From an uncultured Prevotellaceae bacterium (GTDB lineage: Bacteria; Bacteroidota; Bacteroidia; Bacteroidales; Muribaculaceae), in NCBI GenBank assembly GCA_900318205.1, contig ONJS01000004.1, positions 213,328 to 277,327 on the forward strand: a stretch of 64,000 nucleotides of DNA, given 5' to 3'. The position numbers and the translations under genes are program-made. Shown in pieces: positions 27,481 to 35,640 of the stretch. Below the pieces are notes generated by a model. That model was not told the DNA's origin, did no database searches, and saw only the letters and a list, made by a program, of their open reading frames with translations. The stretch's first letter is position 1, and every line of letters begins with the position of its first letter.

Positions 27481-28419
27481 ATGAAGAAGATAACCATATT
27501 GATTCCATGTTATAACGAAGAGCAGAACCTACCCTTAATCTACCCTGAGCTGGTCAAATTGATGGACAGCAACCAGGCTTACGAGTGGGAACTGCTGTTT
27601 GTCAACGACGGTAGCCATGACGGCACATTGGAGCTGCTGCACCAGCTGCGTGAGAAAGATGGCAGGGTCAACTTTGTGTCCTTGTCACGCAACTTCGGTA
27701 AAGAAGTGGCCATGCTGGCAGGCTTTGATTATGCCAAGGGCGATTGCCTGGTCATCATCGATGCCGACTTGCAGGATCCACCGTCGCTCATTCCCGAGAT
27801 GATCCACTGGTGGGAACAGGGCTATGACGACGTGTATGCCCGTCGCAAATCGCGTGGCAAGGAGAGCTGGCTGCGCAAGCAGCTCTCGATGATGTTCTAC
27901 CGCCTGCTGCAGCAGTCGTCACGCTTTGACGTGCTGCAGAACGTGGGTGATTTCCGCCTGCTGGACCGCCGTTGCGTCAACGCCCTGAAGCGGATGCGCG
28001 AGAGTGAACGCTACACCAAGGGCATGTACAGTTGGATTGGCTTCAAGAAGAAGGAGATAGAATTTGACCGCGGTGACAGGCAAGCCGGCAAGTCATCTTG
28101 GAATTACCGACAACTTTTCTCGCTGGCTATCGACGGCATCACCTCATTCTCATCGCTACCGTTGCGCATCTCGACAATAGCAGGCTTTTTTATTTCCATG
28201 ATGGCATTCATCTACATGATGGTCGTGTTTGTCAAGAAATTGATTTGGGGCAACCCCGTGCAAGGTTATCCCTCGCTGCTGGTCATCATCCTGTTCCTGG
28301 GTGGCATCCAACTGCTGTCGTTGGGTATCATCGGAGAATACATCGGGCGCATCTACAGCGAGTCCAAGAACCGCCCTGACTACTTCGTGGACGAGTACAA
28401 TGAAGAAAAAGTGATATAA
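27481..28419 (+). CDS. GT2 polyprenyl-phosphate glycosyltransferase, paralogue
   Basis: 312 residues and clearly a duplicate of the preceding gene: the same IDADLQ, SRNFGKEVAMLAGFD, WIGFKKKEIEF and C-terminal GEYIGRIYSESKNRPDYF. Its membrane helices diverge most. Start is ATG 27481; the frame opens nine bases earlier at GTG. Its last stop base is shared with the ATG of the DUF6056 gene that follows, giving translational coupling and implying that the sugar carrier and the polytopic enzyme work together. Confidence 0.88.
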   Translation: MKKITILIPCYNEEQNLPLIYPELVKLMDSNQAYEWELLFVNDGSHDGTLELLHQLREKDGRVNFVSLSRNFGKEVAMLAGFDYAKGDCLVIIDADLQDPPSLIPEMIHWWEQGYDDVYARRKSRGKESWLRKQLSMMFYRLLQQSSRFDVLQNVGDFRLLDRRCVNALKRMRESERYTKGMYSWIGFKKKEIEFDRGDRQAGKSSWNYRQLFSLAIDGITSFSSLPLRISTIAGFFISMMAFIYMMVVFVKKLIWGNPVQGYPSLLVIILFLGGIQLLSLGIIGEYIGRIYSESKNRPDYFVDEYNEEKVI

Positions 28420-30092
28420 TGGCAGCGCAGGAAAACACATCAGCCCTATCTCCCGCCAACAGGCAGCGTCTAGCCGATGCCGCCTATTGGCTCCTGCTCA
28501 TCGGGGGCTGTGTCGTGTTCCTGCTGATGAACCTGTACACCACCATCAAGGAGGATGACCTGTTTCACTCATCCGTTGGCAGCCGTGCACTGCAGCCCAT
28601 CACAGGGTTGATGGATGTGCTGCGGTCCTGGGTGGACTACTATCGTTTTGACCCACGAACGTCCAATTTCCTGTCTTTCCTGTTTGACGGCATCCTGGGC
28701 AAGGGCGTCTTCAACGTGTGCAACACGCTGGTGTTCGGCCTGATGGCTCATCTGTTCAGTCGGCTGACGACCGGACGCAATTCGGTGATGGCACTGGTCG
28801 TGCTCTATACCTGCATGGTGACAGTTCTGCCCGTTCCGGGCGAGACCATGCTGTGGATGGACGGCAGCTTTAACTACCTGTGGACCTTCACGGCATCGAT
28901 GCTGCTGGTCATCTATCTGATGAAGCACCGCGAGAAACGGCCCGGCTTGCTGATGGAAGCGGTATTGTTGCTGCTGGCAGTGTTTGTCGGTGGAATGAAC
29001 GAAGGGACGACCTTCGGTGTGTTTGGAGGACTGGTGCTGTACTATCTGTTTAACCGTGACCGTGTGGACGGCACGGTAGTCATCGTCATGACGGGTTACC
29101 TGCTGGGTGTTGTACTGCTGCTCACGTGTCCCGGAGTGTGGGAACGCGCGTCGGCCGAAGTCAACCATGACACGGGCTTCATGTCGATGATTGTTTCACG
29201 AGGCAGACTGCTCGCGGACAAATCGCTGCAATATGTCACCCCCGCTGCCGCCATCGTCGTTCTGGCGCTCTCGGTGGTAGTTCGCAGTTTCAGGAGGACG
29301 TTTACCACAACACCGTTCCCCTTCATTTTCCTTGTCATGCTTGCCTTTGCCTTTGCTGTAGGCAAGGATCAGTATCGCCTCTACTATGCCGTCTCGATGA
29401 TGGGACTTATCCTGGTGACCATGGCGATATATGCCGTTTGCAAACGGGTATGGTGGCTGCACCTCATTGTGATTGTCGGCGGCCTGGCCCTGTGTGCAAA
29501 ATACTATCCGTCCAACATCAGGACGATGAAGCAATATCAGGAGTTCTTCAACCAGGTCGATGCCGAGATCAAGCAGAGTCCTGACCGACAGGTCATCCTT
29601 GAGGTGCCCCGCTTTAACGGCTACAGCCGCTTCATCAAGTACCTCAACCTCGACTCCTGGAATTTCCTCATCCGTCAGGAAACCCTCTGCTTCCACTATA
29701 ACAAGGACAACATCCAGTTTGTCAACAGCGAAATCCTCGACGGCTATCGCCAGAGTACACTGTTAGACGGTGCTGTCGGACTACCCTTTGACGCCCCAGG
29801 TTGCGACAAAATCATAGAGGTGCTGACTGTGCCCCATAGCAACTTCATGGCCGTGAAGATGCAGCAAGACACCGTCACCCACTCCTATCAGTTTGCCCAG
29901 GCATTCATGGCCGACGGCACACCCAAGCAGTTCCCCGTGCCCTACTTCCCCCTCCTCTACCAGGGCCACGAATACCTCATTTTCCCCACCCTCGACACCG
30001 ACGTCACCCGCCTCTCCTTCAACCCCTTCTCCCTAGAAGGCACCCCCATCAACCTAATCGTCACTTCTACCACGCCAAACCAACAACAATAA
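28419..30092 (+). CDS. DUF6056-like polytopic membrane protein, putative GT-C glycosyltransferase (copy 1)
   Basis: 557 residues with about ten to eleven membrane helices in the first 370, then a soluble C-terminal domain. After the first helix comes TIKEDDLFHSS, an acidic motif in an outward-facing loop as in GT-C enzymes. Further shared motifs are GILGKGVFNVCNTLVFG, PVPGETMLWMDGSFNYLW and NEGTTFG. The start overlaps the GT2 stop. GT-C activity on a polyprenyl-phosphate sugar is an inference; the established fact is membership of an uncharacterised Bacteroidales membrane family with four relatives in this window. Its 3' end overlaps a truncated phage-like gene on the other strand by 26 bases. 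Confidence 0.78.
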   Translation: MAAQENTSALSPANRQRLADAAYWLLLIGGCVVFLLMNLYTTIKEDDLFHSSVGSRALQPITGLMDVLRSWVDYYRFDPRTSNFLSFLFDGILGKGVFNVCNTLVFGLMAHLFSRLTTGRNSVMALVVLYTCMVTVLPVPGETMLWMDGSFNYLWTFTASMLLVIYLMKHREKRPGLLMEAVLLLLAVFVGGMNEGTTFGVFGGLVLYYLFNRDRVDGTVVIVMTGYLLGVVLLLTCPGVWERASAEVNHDTGFMSMIVSRGRLLADKSLQYVTPAAAIVVLALSVVVRSFRRTFTTTPFPFIFLVMLAFAFAVGKDQYRLYYAVSMMGLILVTMAIYAVCKRVWWLHLIVIVGGLALCAKYYPSNIRTMKQYQEFFNQVDAEIKQSPDRQVILEVPRFNGYSRFIKYLNLDSWNFLIRQETLCFHYNKDNIQFVNSEILDGYRQSTLLDGAVGLPFDAPGCDKIIEVLTVPHSNFMAVKMQQDTVTHSYQFAQAFMADGTPKQFPVPYFPLLYQGHEYLIFPTLDTDVTRLSFNPFSLEGTPINLIVTSTTPNQQQ

Positions 30093-30321
30093 TAAATAAG
30101 TTGGTGTCCTGCAACACGGCATCGAAGAAGATGTCACCCGTGTCCACGTCCTTGCGGGTGATCATCCCGAAGATGTCAAGGTTCTGCGGACAATCTGCCA
30201 GGGGCAGTTCTATCTCCATGCTGTAGTCATCGGCATCGGTGAAGATGCGGTTCTCCGAGACGTACTCTATTGACGAGCCTTTCTTGAGGGCGGCTTGCTG
30301 CCCGTTGATTGTGAGTATCAT
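30067..30321 (-). pseudogene. truncated gene, N-terminal part of a probable prophage structural-type protein
   Basis: 84 residues starting MILTINGQQAALKKGSS (ATG at 30321; the TTG at 30327 is not needed), with YVSENRIF, DDYSMEIELPL and CPQNLDIFGMITR. From memory this opening matches long Bacteroides prophage-region proteins of unknown function, which continue for several hundred residues. Here the frame ends in ordinary sequence and runs into the 3' end of the DUF6056 gene, so it is probably a 3'-deleted relic. A database search is needed to confirm the parent. Confidence 0.5.
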
Positions 30322-30329
30322 AAACAAAA

Positions 30330-30362
30330 GCGGTTGATTTGCCGCAAAGGTAAATCAACCGC
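30330..30362. promoter_or_regulatory. inverted repeat enclosing a possible promoter box before the phage-like fragment
   Basis: Perfect 11-bp arms (GCGGTTGATTT and its complement) flank an 11-base loop. The minus-strand -7-like TACCTTTG (30345-30352) lies across loop and arm, and a T-rich tract follows on the minus strand, so it could be an operator-like site or a terminator of the lipoprotein gene at 30423. Confidence 0.5.
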
Positions 30363-30422
30363 GTATGCTGTGAAAAGACGGGCTGGAACGCAATCCTAAC
30401 AGACTCTTTGAAAGCATTCAAC

Positions 30423-30854
30423 CTATTGCCTTTCTAATACATAGCCATTATCTCGGCCCCAATCCCAATCAAGGATAAATATCTTAAAATTATGATTCAT
30501 GAGATGCAAACCATCAATACTCAATTGATGCTCCTCATTGAATACTTGTCCTGTTGAATTATGAGTCTGATACTCAAGGTTGAGATTCCAACAACATTCT
30601 GGTGACAAGGGTTTTTCTATACTCCATTTACCGGTTAATACCATTGTGCTATCCGAGTTTCGATTAATCGTTCGTGATACACGGGGTTTTATCACTTCTA
30701 TAAAAGTCATGTCCTCATGAAGTGATAAAGATATGGAGTCGCCTGTGTTCTCGTGCCAATCACCAAATAAATCGTCAGGCTTGTAATCCGCTTCACAAGA
30801 ACATAATAGAGCAATTAAAGCCGATACTACCAAATATTTATAAATACGAACCAT
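30423..30854 (-). CDS. small lipoprotein, lipocalin-like possibility
   Basis: 143 residues with lipobox LLCSC near residue 20. The mature part opens DLFGDWHENTGDSISL, followed by beta-strand-like stretches (MVLTGKWSIEK) and ends YVLERQ, a pattern seen in lipocalin-like lipoproteins of Bacteroidetes (GxW near the start, a GKW strand later). The family was not identified. The gene and its two upstream neighbours are visibly richer in A+T than the flanking DUF6056 genes, suggesting separate origin. Confidence 0.6.
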   Translation of the reverse strand: MVRIYKYLVVSALIALLCSCEADYKPDDLFGDWHENTGDSISLSLHEDMTFIEVIKPRVSRTINRNSDSTMVLTGKWSIEKPLSPECCWNLNLEYQTHNSTGQVFNEEHQLSIDGLHLMNHNFKIFILDWDWGRDNGYVLERQ

Positions 30855-30890
30855 ATCTAGTATTCTGAATTATTGTTTAATCTTTCTTTA

Positions 30891-32009
30891 TCAATCGCCC
30901 CATAAAATTGGGCAATTATCATCATGCTCCAATCTGATGATCATTGGATTCTTTTCAACTTGGACATCCTTGCTGAAATAATCGTAATACTTAGCTTCAA
31001 TAACAACCCCTTCGGGTACTTTTAATGAGAAATGACCTTCAAAATCAGTTAATGTACCCAAATCACAACCCTTTACGCAAACATTAGCTCCAATCAATGG
31101 TTCATCATTTTCATCTACAACCGTTCCCAAGACTTGATACAGTTTGATAGGGTTTTTCTCTTTTAGTCCAAACATGTCTAACGTTTGCTTATCAACTTCA
31201 AGTGCAACAGTTATTGTGTCACAACTATCAACAATAACGTCTTTTGACAAAAAACCAGGGTATGATATCGTAAGTATAGCACCCTCCTTGGCACATAGTT
31301 TAAATTCTCCATTAAGATCTGACCTATTCAACATTGGAGAATTGTCACGTTGGTAAAACGCTCCAACTAACGGCTCACCATCGCATCCATCGATGACTTT
31401 TACAGTCACAATCTTTTGTTCAAGCCTAATGACAAATTCAAGGCCATCAATAGGGCCTTGAACAGGCTTATATAACGGGTGTTCTATCTTAAGTGAATCG
31501 TCACCCTTTTCTATCAGCGTAAAATCAAAATGGCCATTGGAGTCGGTCAGAACTTTATTGCCCGAAGGCATTGATGTAACAGTCGCACCAGAAAGAGGTT
31601 TTGCATTTTGATTATAGACAGTACCATATAAGGCATGCCCTCTCCAGCCAGAAATAGACCTGCATCTACTGCACCAGAATCTTGGTGGCAATAATCGGAA
31701 TTTCATTGGATGCCCATTGACAACCTTTTCTGTTGTTTCACAACCCATGAAATCCACTACTAATGTATCGCCTATTCCAGCTTCTATGCTGAACTCGCCA
31801 TTAAAACCAGTACATGTTTTATGTCGAAATCCCTTAACAAGAACTGTTGCACCAATACATGGTTCGTCATTAGTCGCATCAGTGACCACACCGGTTACAT
31901 TTATAGGTGAGCTGATATCCACAACAGGCTGAGCAATTGTAACTCCAGCCCATAGTAGCATCATCAGATAGAATATGATATGTTTATAATCCAGTCTCAT
32001 AATAGTCAA
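30891..32009 (-). CDS. exported protein with four carboxypeptidase-D regulatory-like domains
   Basis: 372 residues. A signal peptide (MLLWAGVTIAQP) is followed by about four repeats of the CarboxypepD_reg-like/transthyretin-like beta-sandwich: VTGVVTDATNDEPCIGATV, ALYGTVYNQNAKPLSGATV, a degenerate third unit (CDGEPLVGAF), and VLGTVVDENDEPLIGANV. In Bacteroidetes this module normally precedes a TonB-dependent receptor (SusC) plug; here there is no receptor, so it may be a stand-alone surface or periplasmic repeat protein. Several cysteines (WCSRCRS) are unusual for this fold. It belongs to the A+T-rich three-gene island. Confidence 0.7.
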   Translation of the reverse strand: MTIMRLDYKHIIFYLMMLLWAGVTIAQPVVDISSPINVTGVVTDATNDEPCIGATVLVKGFRHKTCTGFNGEFSIEAGIGDTLVVDFMGCETTEKVVNGHPMKFRLLPPRFWCSRCRSISGWRGHALYGTVYNQNAKPLSGATVTSMPSGNKVLTDSNGHFDFTLIEKGDDSLKIEHPLYKPVQGPIDGLEFVIRLEQKIVTVKVIDGCDGEPLVGAFYQRDNSPMLNRSDLNGEFKLCAKEGAILTISYPGFLSKDVIVDSCDTITVALEVDKQTLDMFGLKEKNPIKLYQVLGTVVDENDEPLIGANVCVKGCDLGTLTDFEGHFSLKVPEGVVIEAKYYDYFSKDVQVEKNPMIIRLEHDDNCPILWGD

Positions 32010-32055
32010 ATAGTTAGTTGCTTATTTTGTGTAATATATAAATGGCATACTTGAA

Positions 32056-32574
32056 TTACTGTTTGAATTCAAACCACAATCCTGATAGGCTGTCATAGTG
32101 TTCCTTCCAAAAATCGAATCCAACTTTTTTCATAAAAACACGTTTCTCGTTTTCATCAAAAAAACGGACTAAATTCTCATTCTCAAAATCTACTATATAA
32201 ACATACACATTACCGCCTTTATTTATTCTAAGTCGCGAAATGTTCATCGACATAAAAGTAGGCAATAATTGTTTCAAAGAATCTTGATTTATAAAGCCGC
32301 GAATAGAATCCACGCTGTATATTGTTTGGCCTGTTTTGTCACATATAAGTTTATAGTAGTTAGAGTCATTCATAGATACACAGACGACAGCACTATCTCC
32401 ATTCAAATCACAACCACGAATAATGAAATCATATCCTTGAAAGGCTTTGAAATCATCCTCATAAGTCATTTCTACAAAACCATTCTTAATTTGCACAAAA
32501 TGATACCTACAGTACATTTCATAAATGACAAGGCTGGCCAATAGAACAATCAAAATAATCAGTAGCTTTCTCAT
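32056..32574 (-). CDS. hypothetical membrane-anchored protein
   Basis: 172 residues, not recognised. Residues 1-20 form a hydrophobic anchor (MRKLLIILIVLLASLVIYEM). The rest has mixed charge, with acidic and aromatic patches and an FEFKQ end. It is A+T-rich like the next two genes downstream, and is 46 bases upstream of the CarboxypepD_reg-like gene, so the three may form an operon. Confidence 0.55.
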   Translation of the reverse strand: MRKLLIILIVLLASLVIYEMYCRYHFVQIKNGFVEMTYEDDFKAFQGYDFIIRGCDLNGDSAVVCVSMNDSNYYKLICDKTGQTIYSVDSIRGFINQDSLKQLLPTFMSMNISRLRINKGGNVYVYIVDFENENLVRFFDENEKRVFMKKVGFDFWKEHYDSLSGLWFEFKQ

Positions 32575-32650
32575 GACTTCTAACTGTTTTTATAACTGCA
32601 AATATATTGCCTCTTAATCATGTCGGCAATACCCAAATGGGTATTTTTAT

Positions 32651-32935
32651 CTATTTTCTCTTATTTTTCGGTGATTTATTGTTCATGAGGCGCTGGTACT
32701 CGTCCTGCGCCTGTTTTATGCCCTTGTCTCCGGTCACGGTGTTGACGGTGACGAAGGGCTCGTCCAATCGCTCGTTGAGACGGGCGATGATCTATTTCAA
32801 GTCTTTGCTCTCCTGGACTATCACCTGCGGTTGGCTTTGTGCCAAAGCCATCGGTGCGGTGATTGACTTTGAAAATTGGTGCAAGGCGAGTGCAGAGGTA
32901 AGCTCGCTTGCGCTATGCCAATATGGTGAATTCGT
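32651..32935 (-). pseudogene. decayed 3' end of a probable phage tail-type gene with an internal stop
   Basis: The minus strand keeps a coding-like frame of which the last 66 codons (from an ATG at 32851) read MALAQSQPQVIVQESKDLK, then an in-frame TAG at 32792-32794, then about 46 more codons containing NERLDEPFVTVNTV, QDEYQRLMNNK and a lysine-rich end at 32651. The frame stays open upstream to about 32935 with normal codon use. The composition and the lysine-rich end resemble C-termini of long Bacteroides prophage tail-type proteins, from memory. Probably a relic; 32575-32650 and 32940-33026 hold no further gene. Confidence 0.5.
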
Positions 32936-33026
32936 TTAATTCGTGGACAAGACCAAAGGATTCGGGGGCCATTGTACTTATTGTATTTATTGTTTTCCTT
33001 ATAGATTGTGGTTTTTTGGCAAAAAA

Positions 33027-33058
33027 TTTGCAGGGTTGGGGCAAAAACTGTACTTTCG
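33027..33058 (+). promoter_or_regulatory. promoter of frr
   Basis: TTTG (33027-33030), a 20-base spacer, TACTTTCG (33051-33058). A leader of about 130 bases follows; it holds an imperfect hairpin whose arms carry AAACTACGAATT (33074-33085) and AATTCGTAGTTT (about 33140-33151). Confidence 0.65.
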
Positions 33059-33198
33059 TGACCATTAAAATGGTAAAAACTACGAATTACACGAATTACG
33101 CGTTTTTACTAAGTGGCTATTCATATTAGTTTAATTAGTGAAATTCGTAGTTTCAAATAGAAATAATTAAGGACAAAAACTATATAAAAAACAAGACT

Positions 33199-33759
33199 AT
33201 GAATGACGTGAAATTTTATCTCGACGCAGCCGAGAAAAAGATGCAGGAAGCCGTGGATTTCCTCGATGACACCCTGGCACACATCCGTGCAGGCAAAGCC
33301 AACGTGAAGATTCTGGACGGCATCCGTGTGAACTACTATGGCAGCCCCGTGCCCATTGACAATGTCGCCAACGTGAGCACCCCCGACCAGCGCACCATCG
33401 CCATCATGCCGTGGGAGCGCAACATGATCGGCACCATTGAGAAGGCCATCATCGACAGCAACGTGGGCATCATGCCCGTGAACAACGGTGAGGTCATCCG
33501 CCTGAACATTCCACCGCTGACCGAGGAACGCCGCAAGCTGCTCGTGAAGGACTCCAAGGCCGAGAGCGAGAAGGCCCGCGTGAGCATCCGCAACGCCCGC
33601 CGCGAAGCCATCGAGGGTCTGAAGAAGGCCGTCAAGGAAGGCATGAGCGAGGACATCAGCAAGGACGGTGAGGACAAGGTGCAGAAGATTCATGACAAGT
33701 TCATGAAGAAGATCGACGAGATCTTTGCCGCCAAGGAAAAGGAAATCCTGACCGTGTAA
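33199..33759 (+). CDS. frr: ribosome recycling factor
   Basis: 186 residues, the standard length. RRF splits the post-termination ribosome together with EF-G and is essential. Diagnostic segments: RAGKANVKILDGIRVNYYG (domain I helix and hinge start), PIDNVANVSTPDQRTIAIMPW, INNGEVIRLNIPPLTEERRK-type region (residues about 90-115), and the long C-terminal helix with DKFMKKIDEIFAAKEKEIL. It has its own promoter and terminator and separates copy 1 of the DUF6056 genes from copies 2-4. Confidence 0.97.
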   Translation: MNDVKFYLDAAEKKMQEAVDFLDDTLAHIRAGKANVKILDGIRVNYYGSPVPIDNVANVSTPDQRTIAIMPWERNMIGTIEKAIIDSNVGIMPVNNGEVIRLNIPPLTEERRKLLVKDSKAESEKARVSIRNARREAIEGLKKAVKEGMSEDISKDGEDKVQKIHDKFMKKIDEIFAAKEKEILTV

Positions 33760-33767
33760 CAATAATT

Positions 33768-33812
33768 CAAGTTCTAAAGTGACAACGCCACTTTAGAACT
33801 TGAAGTTTAGAG
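33768..33812 (+). terminator. terminator of frr
   Basis: A perfect 14-bp stem CAAGTTCTAAAGTG with its complement at 33789-33802 and a seven-base loop, followed by AAGTTTAGAGTTT. It begins nine bases after the frr stop. Confidence 0.75.
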
Positions 33813-33840
33813 TTTAGGGTTTAGAGAGATTTGAAAATGT

Positions 33841-35640
33841 TTGGAGACGCAAGATTTTGCGTCTCTACTTACAAATCGGGAACTGAAAACTGACAACCAT
33901 CTGAGTTTGCCAGTATTCAACCGCTGGCATGATGTGGCCTACTGGGGTCTCATGCTTGTGGTGTGTGCCGTTTTCTACTGGATGAATGTGCTGACGCCGT
34001 TCAAGGAGGACGACATGCTGCACTCGATGGTCATCGGTGACCTGACTCCCATCAACTCGGTGAGCGACCTGTTGCACTGCTGGTGGAACAAGTATCTTAT
34101 CACCAACGGCCGTTCCTCGGACATGGTGGCAGAACTCTTCTGCGGCCTGCTGGGTAAACCCCTGTTCAACGTGCTCAACACGTTGATGTTTGGCTTGCTA
34201 GCTCATGTGGTGAGCCTGCTTGCCACCCATCGCCGCTCACTGCTCGCCCAAGGGATGCTCTATGCCTGCATCGGCACCTGCTATCCTGTTCCTGGCGAGA
34301 CGATGCTGTGGCTTGCCGGCAGTTGCAACTACCTGTGGACCATCACGGCTTCACTGTGGTTCCTCTACTACCTGTTGCACCACCCGAGCAGCCGCATGGG
34401 TTGGGGAAAATCCATCTTGTTCTTCTTGGGCGCAATGCTTGCCGGAGCCGGCAACGAGGCGACCTCGTTTGGCCTGCTGGCGGGTATGGTATTGTATTAT
34501 GCCTTCAACCGTCGTCAGATTGACCGCACGGTGATTGTGGGCATGGCGGGCTATCTGCTCGGTGTGCTATGTATCGTGGCATCACCCGCCGCTTGGGAAC
34601 GTGCCATGGGAGGCGGCATCGTGACAGACCTTCCTGTCCAGGATTTGCTGGTCAGCCGCCTGTACATCCTTGCCGAGAAGTCCATGCGTTTCCTGGTACC
34701 GCTTGCAGCGATTGCAGCGGGCATCGCCGTACTGGCATGGAAAGGGTTCAAAACCCTTAAAACGAGCGTTTGGCCCTATATCTTCATCATGATCGTTCTT
34801 GTGCTGGCGGTGCTTGGCCTGAATGCCGAACGCCCCTATGCCGGACTTGCCACCGTTTCGCTCATCGTCACCATCATTGCCGCCGACGCATTAACGAGCC
34901 GCTACAGGTTGCTACGAGCCGCCGTCATTGCCGCATGTCTGGCGCTCAGCGTTTTCACCTTCGGGCAGGGTATCAAGTCCCTGACCGAGTATCAAGCGAT
35001 TGAAGCAGACGTCCTGGATGAGGTCAAGCATGCTCCCCGCCAAGCCATCCTGCATGAGAGGCCTTTCTCGGTTTACAACCGTTTCCTCTATCCCCTGAAA
35101 TTCAAGTCAGACTGGTACTTTACCAACGAATACATCTGGCGCGCCTACTTTGACAAGGAAAATATCCAGTTCGTCTCTGACTCGGTTTACACCAGGTTCA
35201 ACGAGGGGCGCCTCCTGGACGGAGCCATTGCTATGCCCTTCGTCAGCGACCAACCTTCCACTGCGGGTGAGTTGGTGGCATTTCCTGATCAAGACTACAT
35301 GCTGCTGACCTTGAGAACCGACACGCTGCCCACCGCCTATCAAGTGGGCACCGCCTATCGAAGCGACACCGATCAATCCCTATCGGCCAGTGAAGAGACT
35401 TACCGCCGGCAGCACGCCATCAATACCACCAGCGACCCCTTCGGGTACTACCCCTTGCGCTATGAGGGACAAGTGCGGATGGTACTCCCTCTTATGGGAA
35501 ACGAGGTAACCTCCATGCATCTGTTGCTAGACTATGCCGGTGACAAGGTCCTCATGCTTCACAGGCAAGGGCCCAACCCCGCCGACGCCGGAGCATCGAT
35601 CAACCAGAACACTAACCAAACCGCCTTGAACAATGGATAA
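33841..35640 (+). CDS. DUF6056-like polytopic membrane protein, putative GT-C enzyme (copy 2); repeat-derived N-terminus
   Basis: Up to 599 residues. The shared core begins at RWHDVAYWGLML, with PFKEDDMLHSM after the first helix, GKPLFNVLNTLMFG, PVPGETMLWLAGSCNYLW and NEATSFG. About ten to eleven helices precede a soluble end. No ATG lies in frame between the frr terminator and the core: the frame starts with TTG at 33841, and its first eight or so codons come from a GAGACGC palindromic repeat. The true start may be that TTG or another codon such as TTG 33907-33909. Its 3' end overlaps the next gene by eight bases. Confidence 0.75.
   Translation: METQDFASLLTNRELKTDNHLSLPVFNRWHDVAYWGLMLVVCAVFYWMNVLTPFKEDDMLHSMVIGDLTPINSVSDLLHCWWNKYLITNGRSSDMVAELFCGLLGKPLFNVLNTLMFGLLAHVVSLLATHRRSLLAQGMLYACIGTCYPVPGETMLWLAGSCNYLWTITASLWFLYYLLHHPSSRMGWGKSILFFLGAMLAGAGNEATSFGLLAGMVLYYAFNRRQIDRTVIVGMAGYLLGVLCIVASPAAWERAMGGGIVTDLPVQDLLVSRLYILAEKSMRFLVPLAAIAAGIAVLAWKGFKTLKTSVWPYIFIMIVLVLAVLGLNAERPYAGLATVSLIVTIIAADALTSRYRLLRAAVIAACLALSVFTFGQGIKSLTEYQAIEADVLDEVKHAPRQAILHERPFSVYNRFLYPLKFKSDWYFTNEYIWRAYFDKENIQFVSDSVYTRFNEGRLLDGAIAMPFVSDQPSTAGELVAFPDQDYMLLTLRTDTLPTAYQVGTAYRSDTDQSLSASEETYRRQHAINTTSDPFGYYPLRYEGQVRMVLPLMGNEVTSMHLLLDYAGDKVLMLHRQGPNPADAGASINQNTNQTALNNG
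33843..33868. repeat. GAGACGC palindromic repeat at the start of a DUF6056 gene
   Basis: GAGACGCAAGA followed by TTTTGCGTCTCTAC. One base differs from a perfect palindrome. It is read in frame as E-T-Q-D-F-A-S-L by the downstream gene. Confidence 0.8.

Noticed and set aside
32607-32939. Plus-strand 110-codon protein
   Set aside because: The minus strand in the same place carries a more protein-like, though broken, frame; the plus frame has no features.
33841-33906. A conserved N-terminal extension of DUF6056 copy 2
   Set aside because: Its first codons derive from a repeat and have no match in the four paralogues.
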